Origin: Naematelia aurantialba
Lineage: Eukaryota; Basidiomycota; Tremellomycetes; Tremellales; Naemateliaceae
Direction of reading: 5' to 3'
Length of the DNA stretch: 64,000 nt
Assembly (NCBI GenBank): GCA_021527695.1
Contig: JAKFAO010000010.1
Coordinates: forward strand, 620,001 to 684,000
Each line of letters begins with the position of its first letter. The first letter of the stretch is position 1. A program made the translations under genes and the position numbers. The notes beneath the pieces are model-generated. The model saw only the letters and a program-made list of their open reading frames with translations. It made no database searches and was not told the origin of the DNA. This document shows, one piece after another, positions 22,329-34,255 of this stretch.

Positions 22329-25300
22329 CTATGACCCCCTGCGCGCAGACTTGATCATCTGCGACAGACTGGTCAATGGCGCCGTATTGCGGAAAAAGTC
22401 GTGCTGCGCAGATCAGCGCTGTGCATATGCAGATGTGAAGGTGCAGGAGTATGTGTAGAGGCAGGTCATATGCGTCTACTACGTGGAGAGGCGGAGAACA
22501 ACCCACACGCAAGAGCTGCTCGGCTGTCGGCCGCTTCTCCGCATCGACCGTAAGGCAACACTGCAGGTAGTCGCGGAAGAGGCTCGATAGCTTATCCCAG
22601 TCCTTGACCTTTGGCGTTCCGTTTGTCGCGATGAGGTACAGGGCGCGTAATGGATTTTCGTTCAAGTACGGCGGCTCGCCCTCGAGCATTTCTGCAAACG
22701 CAAGCGTCGTCAGCACTATGCACAGCTCCTCGCAAAGTGAGAAGGAGAACGGGAGGTGTAGCACGATAGAGTGATAAGCGGTGGGCGCGAGAGTGAGAAT
22801 GCAAGTGAGAGCGAGGGGCGAGAGCAAGAGTGATAGAGAGTAGGAGTGAAAGAACACAAGCCGGCACTCACCAATAGCCATGATCCCCAGACTCCAGATA
22901 TCCACCTTCGGACCATACTCTTTCCGTGTCACGACCTCAGGCGCCATCCAGTATGGCGTGCCGACCATCGTCGTCCGTTTGGTCGATAAGGGATCGGCAA
23001 TCCTGGCACAGAATCCAAAGTCGGCTAACGGCGTCAGCCCATGCGGTCTCACGGACAAATCTCGCAATGTCCTTAGTCACAGAATCGCGGCTCTCGCCGA
23101 GTCCATACCACAAATTGGCACTCCCTCTCGCAACGCGGCCCCAGATCTCGCCGTACCGGCCGGAATGCTGCAACGCGACTCTCCCGCCCCCGCAGCTGGG
23201 ATATCTGGATAGAGGAATAGAGATGGGATAGAAGTAGACCAACTCACTCAGCTTGACATCCCCCTGGAGGGACAGCAGAATGTTATCGCTCTTGATATCG
23301 CGATGGATCACGCCCTTTGAATGCAAATGCCTCAACCCCTCACACGTCTCCCTACTGACCGCTGCAATCTGTGCCTCGGACATGCAATGCGCAGTGACCA
23401 CGTCGGTCAAGCTCCCGCCTTCCATGTATTCCATCACGACCCATAAATCTCCCTTCCAGAGATACGAGTCTTTGAAGTTGACAATGTTCGGATGCGACGA
23501 TTCGCGCATCACAAGAATCTCGTTGATGATCAAGTCTTGCTTGGGCTGCTTCTCGAGATTCATCTGCTTGATCGCGACGGGGAGGTTGTCCCTGTCATGC
23601 GCAGTGTACACGCCCCCACTCGCACTAAAGAGGTCAGACTCAACGAAAATCCAATTTGAAGACGGGTGTAAAGCACTCACCCCTGACCGATCTTCTGCAA
23701 GTTGCGGTACACGAGATTCGGGTCTCCAGGTGAGCAAATTGACTGAAGCTGTCTTATGACCTCCTCATTCTCCTTTGCCTTGTCGCGCCGCCTCGTTGTG
23801 CTTGTGCTCTGTTGAGCCTGCTTGCCCTGGGTGTGCTGACGTGCCAACCCGGCCGCTGCCGCGCTCGCACCTCCAGGCAGAGGCTGGGCCCCGGCACCCG
23901 GCTCGGCACGCGCACGACTGCCATGGCCTTGCTGGGACTGTGACTTGGATAACGGCACAGCCTGGGATGGTGAGCTTTTGGACCCAGGCGCACGAGTCGT
24001 GTTGGCCCGATCGAGCGTCTTTTGCTTGGCCGACGAACTCGAAGCCACGCGGTGCGAGACCGAGCGATCCAAAGGCGACGCCACTGGCGCGGATCCCTGC
24101 GCTCCCCCTAGCCGTGGCGGCTTCGTTAATTGATCGGGCGGCGGTCGGCCAGGCGGAGTCGGCGCAGCTCGCTCGGGCTACAAGGAAGTATGAGCGTCCG
24201 TTTTGCATCAAGATCAAAAAGCACTGACCATAATTTTCGATCCTGTGGCTTTCATAGGCGGCACTGGTGCCGTTCGCTGTAATTGATCAGTCTTGCACGT
24301 CTCGTGTACGGCGATACCCACAGGATTGGCGAATTGGTCCACGCGCTGCGCGCCTGCTTCGTGGCTATTCTCCCTCGACATGTCCCGTCCCCCGCCCAAC
24401 TGTGGCGAAGGCGGCACTCCATGCGACGGTCCGGCGTTGCGCATCTTCTGCCACACTTCGTTCTCGGGTGCCTCGGGCGCATCTCGATCTTGGAAGAACT
24501 GAACCACAGCAAGCACCTGCCATAGTGTAAGCTGCCGAGATGTGTCTCATATCTGGTTATCATACCTTATCCGGATTCTCTTCCTGCTCTGCGCGTGTGA
24601 TACCATTGTCATCAAGGATCTTCTGCCATTCCTGCGGCATTCCAGTATCTAGCTCTATAAGCATCTGGACGCGTTGCGAGAGTTGATTTGATCTCACATT
24701 GCCCAGTATTATAGTCAAAGCCCACATGAGTGAGATGAATGGGATCGTACGGTGTAGAGATGACTGGAGCCTTGTTTGTTGAGAACACTTCTGAGGCACA
24801 TTAACGAACCTCGAGTCGCGGTCGCGGAAGAACCGTCACGCACCACTTAAGACTCCAAACATGCTCTTCTTATCTTTCGAGCTCTTGCCCGTCCCACTGC
24901 GATTGCGGCCCATAGTGACGGGCTCTTTCGGCAGATCCTTCTCTTTGGGCTCGCCGACACCCATGGGCATACCCATCCCGAGGCCCACCTTGGTGTCTTC
25001 TAACGACTTTTCTAACGCTTGAGTAGAGTACGGATTTCCGGGGGCGGAGTATGGTTGGTGATGGAGTGGTGGGGGAGTGGGCTGAGAGAGCAAGGCTGAA
25101 CCCGTTGCGGGGCTCATCCCGCTCATTCCAGGATTGGGGCTGCGCGTTGTAGGCATGCCTGGTGAATTTGGGTCGCGGAATCCAGAGCCGGTACCAGAAG
25201 CAAGGCCGTTGAGACCACCCATTTGCTCCGCTAGGGGCAATGTTCCAGCGCGGCTGGGACGAGGAGGACCGCCGTTGGCTGCTTGGTTCTGGAACTGGGA

Positions 25301-25924
25301 ACCCGTCGTCGGTCCCGAGGAGTATCGGTTTACGTTTGGCGAGTTGGAGGCCGACTTGTACTGCGCACCTGCGCGGGTGGAGGAGCCTGCGCCGTAGCCC
25401 TGTGCGGGTGCGTTGGGGAGGCCAGAGTCACGGTTTGACGCTGAACCTGGAGGTGCGGGTGCGGGACGCGAGGGGAGGAGGGAGGTGGTGGTGTCGAAGC
25501 CATTGGGTGAGGCGATGGGAGGCGAGCGGAACGCGGACGGGGCGTGGGCGAGGCCGACGGACCCCTGAGGCGCTGGAACGCGCGAGCTGGACGCGGCAGA
25601 CAATGGGCCAGAGGGGACCATGCCCAGCGCCATGTCAGTGCCCGACGAGTAGTGTTGCGAGTTGCGTGTTGGGCGATGGTACTCGACTGTACGGGACGCA
25701 GTTGGGGCCTGCACTGATTCGCCAGGCGTCATGGGTGTCGCACCGGTATCTGCGAGTGGGGCATCAGTGTACACATACAGGACGCCAGCACCCGGCCATG
25801 CCTGGAAGGGAGGATTGGCAGGGTGAAAGGGGGAGGGGAGGGGGAGGGAGGGTTGGGAATGGAGCGGCGACGTACAAGCAGCCTGTGGGTGCCGAATCTG
25901 CCTCTTGGGACTAGTGTTTGACAT
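22329..25924 (-). CDS. PAK1: p21-activated protein kinase (PAK/Ste20/Cla4 group)
   Basis: Ten exons (25924-25876, 25749-24844, 24790-24698, 24648-24566, 24516-24229, 24177-23681, 23624-23248, 23024-22872, 22691-22507, 22403-22329) join in phase to 901 residues. A long Ser/Pro/Gly-rich N-terminus (about 1-310) precedes a CRIB motif, [16 protein letters not shown], the Rac/Cdc42-GTP docking site. After a second disordered linker comes the kinase: [29 protein letters not shown] and [20 protein letters not shown] and KLTDFGFCA are the typical PAK activation-loop signatures. No PH domain is visible before the CRIB, so it resembles Ste20/Pak1 more than Cla4. Such kinases drive polarity, mating MAPK signalling and cytokinesis. 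The first intron (126 nt) has no in-frame stop. Confidence 0.93.
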
Positions 25925-28515
25925 GACTGGCTAGGTCCCTGCTCCGTGGTGTGCGCCAGCGCGGTCGTCTGCACCGGCGCGAATCGAAATGACAAGCCAA
26001 TGGGTGTGTATTGGGCCAAAAGCTCCTTTCTCCTGCGGTCGTCTGTCCGACGCCCGTCCGTCCGTCTAGTCCCAACGCCGATGGCTCGTGTCAAGAGCAC
26101 CCTTTCTGTTCGATCAGGTGTCGGTGAATCCAGCTGTCCTGCGCGTTCCCAAAGCCAGAGTCGCGGTCGTGGTGGTGGTGAGTGATGCCGTGGGAAAGAC
26201 ACGGTTCGACTGGCAACCCGCCTCCTTTTGCGAGAAACAACTGGATGATCCGAGCGACCAGTTGTCAGCGAGGGGTCGAGTACCTGAAACGCCAAATCGG
26301 TAACCAGAATTTCACCGCGCGTCCCTGCGACCGACCCCCGTTCGTGGTCGTCCGTCTCCCTTCTGATTGATCTGTATGCAAAAGCAGCGGCGGTCGGAAT
26401 CGCGCTTCAGGCAGCGCGAGAGCGGGTTCAACGTCAATGTGGAAAGAAAAAGAAGTGATAGAAAGGTGGAAAGGGGGTTTGCACACGCTGCACGAGCGAG
26501 GCAGTGTGTGGAGTAGGAGTAGCCAGACCACGATGGGCCTCGACGCGCTCGAGTCCGAGAGTTTTGGGTTTTTTTGTAGTCCTCTCGTCTCTCGAGCTGC
26601 TCGGTATGTCCTCTTTGTTGTCGAGCGTTGGAGCGAGTAGAAGGTTTTCGCTGAGCAAGGAGCCGGGAGCTGCAAGTCTACACCAGAGTCATGGTCGTCT
26701 CGATGAAAGAGTTGGACATTGCTTCGTCTCTCTCTCTCCTCCCCGCGAACGGCCGATGGCTGCCAATTGTTTCTTTCTTTCTTTCCTCGGTGTGTGTGTG
26801 GCATGTTGATGGACACCCTAAAACAGACGGAATTGCCGAAAGAGGCAATGATTGTTGGGATACCCCCAAGAGAGGAAATATCTGGGTGGCGGACACGTGC
26901 ACCGGGATAGGATCGGCTCTCGGCACGGTCGCGGCTTGGATTGCCCAGGTGTCTTGAGATTGTAGATATGGGCCTCTTGGCATGCAACTTGGCATGGAGT
27001 ATGACTTGTTGGGCTCACTTGTGATATAAATCGGCATGAGCACGCCGAGTGAACACTCTCGAGGCACATACAGAGTGTGCGACGGCGATCCTTAGCTCTT
27101 TACCTCTATTACGTTGACTCTCGCCTTGCAACTGTCAGGAGTGTGCGCCACACGGACAGGCATAGAGGGCAGGCTGGACCTGGAAGAGGTGTTGATAACC
27201 TGGAAACGAACGCAGACGGTATCAGACACTCCTGCTTCTTTGTTACTCCCGCGTAGGCAGAATCGAGCCCGTTAAATGCACCGTGACTGTGCGAAAGCTG
27301 AGAATAAAGACATCGGGCAGACAACTGCCGAAGCCACATCTCGTGGTGCTTGCTTCACGGCTTGCCAGATAGCCTAGGTATGACATTTCGCGGTCATCAT
27401 AGCAGCTGGAAGCTATAACGAGCCAGAGAGCCACTGCATCGTCCTTCTCAGCGACCGCATCCCATGTGACCGGGTCAGAAGGCGCATCCAAGCGCCGCAT
27501 GAGTGGCGAATGATAGTTCGTTGACAGCTACTGAGCGACTGCCCTCTTTCCAGGGCTATATATAGGATCGAGAACAAGAGCCTGGGGTGATGGATTTGAG
27601 ACGCCGGATAAGCTGGCATGACGCTTGATGACACTTGCGAACAGCTCCGCTGGTCGCAATCAGAAGTACATAGAACAGTCAACAGTCCGTGCGCAGGCGC
27701 ACCTTGTTTCCTCAGTTATACGCACATAACATCCATCGGAATCTTCGCTCAGAGGCAACGACGCTGCAATGTCCAGGTGTTGCGCACGGAACGTACATCG
27801 GACGGATCGCCTAGATCGAGAGGGTGCGTCACCACGATGCCGATGTGAAATCGTCAGTATTCCAAACGCAACGACGACAACAGCTCTCGCTGACAAACAG
27901 CACTCCTCGCTGCAAAGCCCATTACACAGGGATAGACTACCCCTAGGCGGTGCTGGATAGTTCATCCCGAAGGTGCGTTGCTGCCATTCCGCCTTTATGT
28001 GGCAAATGCTGCGGAATATGGACGGTGGTTTGTCGCGCGTCCTCCTTTCCTTGCTTGCTTGTGAGAAGAGAAGGACATGCAGACGTTTTACAGGTTGTAC
28101 GATGCGTGTCTGCACTGTCTGTCTGTATATATGCATGTCTGGACACTTTCTGGTCTGTAATCACTGCATGTCGTATAATGCATGCATGTCTGTATAGGCG
28201 TAGAATCTATTGAACCGGAATGCAACACATGAGGTATATGGATGTTGTATACTGTACGCGTGGTTCAGCAGACGGGTCTACCCTGCTTCGCACGTGAGAT
28301 GGTCTCGATCGAAATCATCCACAAGATCCGGGAAACGTCACCACAGCGACGATACCGCCGATACCACAACGACCACCCTAGCCATCCCTACTCGACCCCT
28401 TTGCCTTCGCCCTTCACCCTTGCCCCTTCGCCCTTCGCCTTCGCCCTTCCCTTCGCGTTGCTAGAGCCGCTTGGCAGTCTGGCGCCAGAGCGCATTGACC
28501 CACCCACACCCTCGA
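25925..28515. other. 2.6 kb gene-poor region upstream of PAK
   Basis: This is the longest stretch without a supported gene. Small ORFs up to about 240 codons exist on both strands, but none shows a domain or a consistent splice pattern. It holds a (TTTC)n-like run (about 26770), TATA-like elements (TATATATAGG at about 27558; TATATATGCATG at about 28125) and repeated GCATGTCTG words (28120-28195). It may contain the PAK promoter and long 5' leader, or a non-coding transcript; nothing in the sequence decides between these. Confidence 0.35.
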
Positions 28516-31500
28516 CTAGAGACGGTGCGCACGCAGACTCAGGCAAATCGCACTGAGCACCGCGCCGCCCGCCACCACGAACCCAAACACCGCCTCTATA
28601 CTGGCCAAATAGCCGAGCTTGGCCTGCACCTGCACCCCCTTATCCAGGTGCGGGATCACGCTCGCCGGCTCCTGTATGATCGAGTGGATGAGCGCGGCGG
28701 CGTCGGGGAGGTCGCCGAGCCGTTCGGTCAGGGACCGGAGCAGGACGGACTGCTGGATCGCAGCGGCGATGGCGACGCCGACGACTTGGCCGATGGCGCG
28801 GAAGAGGTAGCATGCTGAGATTGCCAGGGACATCTCGTGGGGCTACGTCGGGGTTAGTGTACAGTAGAGTACAGCGCCGACGCGCACGACTGCGATGGTG
28901 ACTACGCTACGGATCGGGTTGCGACCCAAGTGTTTCCTGGTCATGCAACAAAACTGCAAGCGCCTGCCTGGTACGGATATAGCGAGTATATGGTAGACAG
29001 GGGACAGGGGAGGCGACAGCACAGAGGACAGGGAGAGGACAAGGCTGTGGGAGAGCACAAACAGCGGAGACTCTAAACTCACTCCAACGGTAGCGATGAG
29101 CGACGCTGCACCAGTCAGCCCAAACACCAGTGCTGTCGCTTGTGCAGAAAGACGTACTCAACAGCGTCGTGATGATCGCACCGCCACCCAGCGACCCGAT
29201 AGCCATCTCGACCCACAATCGATGCACCGAGGTCTCCGGGCCCCAGAAGACCATGATCGATATTGCCTGGATCCACGGGACGAGCGAGGCGATGAATTGG
29301 AACCACTTGTATTCCTTGTAATGCTGCATGGATTCAGCGACTTGAATTGATAGATAATGCAGGCAGAGCAGGCAGAGCAGGCAGAGCAGACAGAGCAGGC
29401 AGAGCAGGCAGAGCAGACAGAGCAGGAAGAAAGACAAGCCAAGCAGCTCATAGATCAGCCGATGGAAGAGAGAGGGCTCACGCGCATATGCCAGCCCGCG
29501 TAGAGGGACGAAGCGGACCCCGCGATCGAGGAAGGCAGCAACAGCAAGCCCGTCTGGGACCCGTTGAGGCCGCGGGTGACGTGCAAGTACACTGGTTGCA
29601 TGAACAGCTGGAGACGTCAGCGAGGGAGGTTCGAGGCAGGCAAAGTCGCGCAGTCAGGGAGAGGAGAGCGGTCGTCACGCGGAGAGGGGAGTGGCCGTCA
29701 AGCGGAGAGGGGAGCGATGATCGAGCAGAGCGGTGAGAGGAGAGCGGTGAGAGGAGAGCGGTGAGAGGAGAGCGGTGAGAGGAGGGCACGTCGTGGGCAG
29801 TCAAGAGAGGGAGGTTGAGCCGTCAAGCCGCCGACTTACCCGGGCAAACGTCGTCGCTGTCGTCAAGACGAACGCCATCAACACCAGCGTCGTCTGCACG
29901 CGCGTGAGTAGCGTGAGGGGCACGATGGGTTCAGCCGCCTTGCTCTCGATATACGCAAAGGGAGGGAGGACAAACACGGCCAGTCCGAGTAAGCCGACGA
30001 CGAGCGGGTGCGACCACGGGTAGCCGGAGGACGTGGCGAGCGAGACGGCGATCGAGAAGCTCGACATCTGATGTCAGGTCAGCGGTCAGCGGGGTCATGG
30101 CCGCGCGGCTGGACCAGACACAGTCCCCCCCCCCCCAACCCCCCGAACCACGAGTCTGCCCGACCGGACTGGGACCCACCGAAACCATCAGCACGACACT
30201 GCCGGCCCAGTCGATTCGCTTGACCTTCTCCCAGGCCGACAGCTCGCCCTTGTGATGCGGCACATGCACCTGCGTAATCACCAGCGCGGTGGCCGTGAGG
30301 ATCGCAGGCACCTGCATCCAGAATGCGGCGCGCCAGCCGAACCGGTCCGCCACCGCCCCGCCTAGCACGGCGCCTGTCGACGCGCCAGCGCCAAAGAGGA
30401 CGTTGACGCCGCCTTGGTATAGCCCTCGGTCGGCGAGCGACACCAGGTCGGAGATGATTATTGCCTAAAGGTCAGGGATTAACGCGGTTCTTCTGAGGCG
30501 CGCTGAGGCGGTTGGAGAGTGTTGAGGATTCGGCGCAGTAGAAGAACCACGAGGCAGCTGGTGCGGTAGAGACAAGGAAGAAACCCACAGTGACAGTCAG
30601 CAATCCCCCCGAGCCAGCTCCAGCAATCACCCGCGCAAAGAGGATGAACGTCATGCTCGGCGCCACGGCGCATCCCAGCGTGCCGGCTACGGAGTGTCAG
30701 CCGGGGATTCACTTGCTCCAGCACGGCATGAGCAGCACCAGGGCTGCAAGAGTAGCAGCAGCAGCAGTATAAACAGTAGTAGTAGTAGTAGCCGCAGCAG
30801 CAGCAGTATAAACAGTAGTAGTAGTAGTAGCCGCAGCAGCAGCAGTACCACCAGTAGTAGTAGTAGTAATAGTAGTAGTAGCAGCAGCACCGACACCACA
30901 CCCAGGACTCACTGAAGAAGAACCCCAGGGCCAGCAACATGGCCCCTTTCCGCCCCATGACCTGCGCGAGCCGGCCGTAGAGCGGCGTCATCGCCGTCAG
31001 ACCAAGGAGGTACGCCGTGCCCAGCCAGGACACGAGTGATCCCGCGCGGAAGGACGAGCCGATCTCGAGCTGGATGTTGGCTACGATCGATGCGGACAGA
31101 GCCGAGCAGAACACGCTGGTGGGGTTAGCGAGGTTCCACATCCCTTTTCCTCCTCTCTTCCTCGCTCTCTTCTTCGTTATCCTCCTCGTTCTCTCCCTCA
31201 TCATAGTCCTCGTGATCCTCCTCATCATAGTCCTCCTCTCCCGCCTTGCCTACTCCCACCGCCTCCAGCGTCATCATCGTCATCTCTCATCTCCCCAGCT
31301 CAATGAGATCCGACCAGCAGACCGCCGCCAGCCGCACAAGAAAGACAACACTCACGCCGTCCATAGCCCGAGACACAGCGCCCAAATCTCGCGGAATTGC
31401 TTATGTTGTTTCGCGCCCTTCTTCGGCACCTCGCCCACGAACGCCACCGCCTCGTCCTCTTCGTCCCCACCGACTCCGACGTCCCCCACAACTGTCTCTG

Positions 31501-31726
31501 AAGCCGACGCCGACGCCAACGCCAATGCCGACGTCGACGCCGACACAGACCCCGGCGCTGACGTTGACGTTGACGCTGAAGCTGGCGCGGAAGGTGACGG
31601 CAAAGACAAGGTCGCACCGTATCCCCTCTTACCCCCGCCGCCCTTGTCCGTGCCGCTGCCCGTGCCGTTGCCCGCAGCGCCCTCGTCAGCGAGGAGCGGT
31701 CGGCGGTCCTCGTCTGTCCCACTCAT
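28516..31726 (-). CDS. MFS transporter, DHA2/Vba-type (vacuolar basic amino acid or drug:H+)
   Basis: Nine exons (31726-31356, 31115-30913, 30686-30589, 30464-30180, 30067-29840, 29607-29482, 29323-29158, 29138-29083, 28842-28516) join in phase to 619 residues. A hydrophilic Ala/Ser-rich N-terminus (starting MSGTDEDRRPLLADE, a possible sorting tail) is followed by 14-helix MFS features: SWLGTAYLLGLTAMTPLYGR with GRLAQVMGRKG (motif A), RVIAGAGSGG, and DRGLYQGGVNVLFGAGASTG with GGAVADRFGWRAAFW (motif C region). This arrangement matches the DHA2 family, and among fungi especially Vba1/Fnx1 vacuolar amino-acid transporters. The substrate cannot be told from sequence. Three of its introns are packed with simple repeats. 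Confidence 0.88.
29324..29839. repeat. Tandem repeats in two introns of the MFS transporter
   Basis: Plus strand 29359-29430 is a run of GCAGAGCAG/GCAGAGCAGA units. 29660-29790 is a run of GAGAGCGGTGAGAG units. The exon 29482-29607 lies between them. Confidence 0.88.
30735..30895. repeat. Trinucleotide repeat (AGC/AGT) in intron 2 of the MFS transporter
   Basis: An interrupted (AGC)n/(AGT)n tract, with a block reading AAACAGTAGTAGTAG then CCGCAGCAG repeated twice, lies inside the intron 30687-30912. Confidence 0.9.
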
Positions 31727-31934
31727 ACTGTTGCTGAAACTCTTGCAAACTGCAAATCTGCAGCAGAAACAGACAGACACCTCACAAACACGACATTTTT
31801 CTCTCGCCGCCGGCAAACGACGGTCAACGCCGATAGCCGCGTGCTCGGGATCGTTATCGCAATCACCAATGCTGTCGCCATCACCACTCGTACAGCGAGC
31901 AAAGTATATACCATGCATGCTCGCATCCCCAACA

Positions 31935-33599
31935 CTAGCGTTCTGCAAGCGACTCCTCGGTGTACCAGTTGAGGCCCAAGAGCGCTGCGGGATCAGACTG
32001 CCGTACCGAGAGCACAAAAACAACTTACAAGGCTCTAGGAGTGTCATGTGCTGATATCCAAGCACTGCAAGCTACGGCATGTCAGCGCTGGATCATCGCC
32101 ACATGAGTGGGTGCGAGCTCATGTATGCGAGACGGTTTGTGGAGCTATATTTGTATTCTCAAAGATGCAAGCAGAGGGCACTTACACCCCCGGCATCCGC
32201 TGCAAAGTGGTATCCAGCTTGTAGAGGGAAATTGCACCATCTAGCAATGAACACTCTCGAGAAATGGCCGTGCGAGAACACCATCACGTCCGAGTGGTCC
32301 ACATCTTCTGGGGATGGCGCGACTTCCTCGGCCTGTTCCATGTATCAGTACCGCTCGTCGTCCTTATGCATGAGCGAGTCGTACCTTGGCGTGAATGGCG
32401 CGGACCTTGGCAATGACCTTGTCTACTCTGTCGGACATTTGTTGGGGGGTTTCTCCGGGCGTGTCTCCAGGTGGGCACCTGCGCCGCGGGTTAAGATCTG
32501 ATGCTCTACGAGGGAAGATAGCAGCGGAACAGGAAGGCAGCGGATCAGAAGGCGGCCGAGAACAGAAGGAAGCGGATAGGGAAGGAAATCGAGCAGAGAA
32601 GGACCCTATGGAAGGAGAAATTGGTTAAGAGGAGCGAATGAGAGAAATCAGGCGAAGAGTGGGGCCCGACTACGGGGATGAAGCAGTCGAGGAGAAAGAC
32701 GCCAGGGGAGAAAGGAGGAGACGCCACCACCCACCCATCATCCCAGATACTCCAATCAGGCTTCTCCTTCCTGATTTCCTTGGTCAACTTGCCCTCATAT
32801 TTACCATAATCCCACTCTGCCACGTCGGGGTCGGTCTGGAAATAACATTCTGGCGGGCGGCTCGAGCCAAAGATCTACCTCGACGTCAGTCTCTCAGATC
32901 CAGAGATGCGGCTACGATTGGGGTGGATGCCGGTGCTCTAAGACATGATGGAGAATGAGAGAAGTATGTAAAGAAGGACGTGAGAAGGTATGTAGTGGAA
33001 AATAAGAGACCAACGAGCTCGGCGGTCCGCTGTGCGCGCTGGCGGGGTGAGATGATGACGTGCCGAACGTGTGCGGGGTTGATCAGGCCTGCGACGGCTG
33101 GTCAGCTGTGCTGGGAGAGCGACGAAATAAGACACGAGGGAAGACCGAGTGGGACGGAGGAAGGAAGAAAGAAAGAGAGCAGTGTATAGAGGAGACAAAG
33201 AAAGAAGAGCGCCAGAGGGAAGAAAGAAGAGCGTCGGAGGGAAGAAAGAGCTTCAGTGGGAGGAGAGCACGAGACGCAAAGACGCATAACGCAAAGACGC
33301 AAGACACAAGACGCACGTCCAGGACCCATGATTCTCGGCCCCATCTCCTTGACGATCCGCTCGCCATTCGCTGTCAGGGGGATGTCAGTCGTGCCAGTCT
33401 ACGCCATTCCCGTCAGTAACGAGCCTCCCATCATCCCCTCTTGGCGCGGCGATGCAAGCTGCTCGCAACGTACGTGGCGGCCGTTGAGCGACCATTCCGT
33501 CTCGCCTGGTGCTGTCAGCGCAGACTCGTCATTTGCAGCCAGTAAGAGGAGCGCACCATGGCGGATCAGATACACCCTTGGCATCCGTTTCTTCGCCAT
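31935..33599 (-). CDS. SHB17: Histidine-phosphatase sugar bisphosphatase, Shb17-like
   Basis: Nine exons (33599-33557, 33505-33474, 33398-33317, 33088-33015, 32874-32735, 32478-32385, 32332-32186, 32071-32029, 31984-31935) join in phase to 234 residues. Visible motifs are RHGETEWSLNGRHTG (catalytic His, phosphoglycerate-mutase fold), TDIPLTANGE, ISPRQRAQRTAEL, DVAEWDYGKYEG (acid), SIWDDGCPPGDTP, VMVFSHGHFSRVF (second His) and DAGGLAVLGYQH. The order and the EWDYGxYEG and W-xDG-PxGET motifs match yeast Shb17 (YKR043C), a sedoheptulose-1,7-bisphosphatase feeding riboneogenesis. Other small-molecule phosphatases of the superfamily remain possible. The intron at 32875-33014 has a weak donor (GTTGGT). 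The 3' end is 208 bp from the MFS start, same strand. Confidence 0.85.
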
Positions 33600-34255
33600 G
33601 GTGCTCTATTTCTATATGAGATACGTCCACCAGAGAACAGCCCGGGATATATATATATATATATATACGAGGATACACAGTACCAATGCGACGCTGTCCA
33701 AACGTCGCAGCCAAAGACCCGGATCACACGGCCGGTGACGCATGGTAGCCACGTGGAAATCAGGGTAATCCACATGAGACGCCACACGCCAAAACTCCGG
33801 CCACCAGAATATCCCCGAGGCGTGAGGCGAGCCAAACACCCCTACCCCCTTTTTTGATTTTTTTTTTCTGTGGTCAGGGCTGCCACGTGGTGTTTTGTCT
33901 TGGCCTCGTGGCTTTCCTTACACTCGGGACTCGTCTGGCACTTGCTCACAGCCCACTCGATCCTCATCTCACACTCTCGTTGTTCATCACCTTCATCATC
34001 GTTATCCACCATACTCGACTACTCGTAGTACCTGTACTCAACCCTCACATCTGTCAGAGACGCATCACGCTCCTTTCAAGCTCGACGATCCGCTGCTCAA
34101 CCAGGGAGCAACGCTAAAGGACACTGTGCATCTCCATTGTTATTCCTCAGGGCCCCCCTAACAGCCAACCATCGTAGCGACGCCAGTACCGCCAAACCTC
34201 GACGGCAAACAGCGCCATCTTACATCACCTATATCCCTACTACAACTCTGACAGT
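33600..34255. promoter_or_regulatory. Divergent promoter region with a (TA)n tract
   Basis: This lies between the Shb17-like and secreted-protein start codons. It contains a perfect dinucleotide run of about nine TA units at 33648-33667, only about 50 bp from the phosphatase start codon, and a poly(T) run at 33851-33868. No gene is supported here. Confidence 0.55.

Noticed and set aside
25925..28515. Possible tRNA or transposon remnant in the 2.6 kb gap
   Set aside because: No cloverleaf-compatible T-loop box, no terminal repeats and no transposase-like frame were found by eye.
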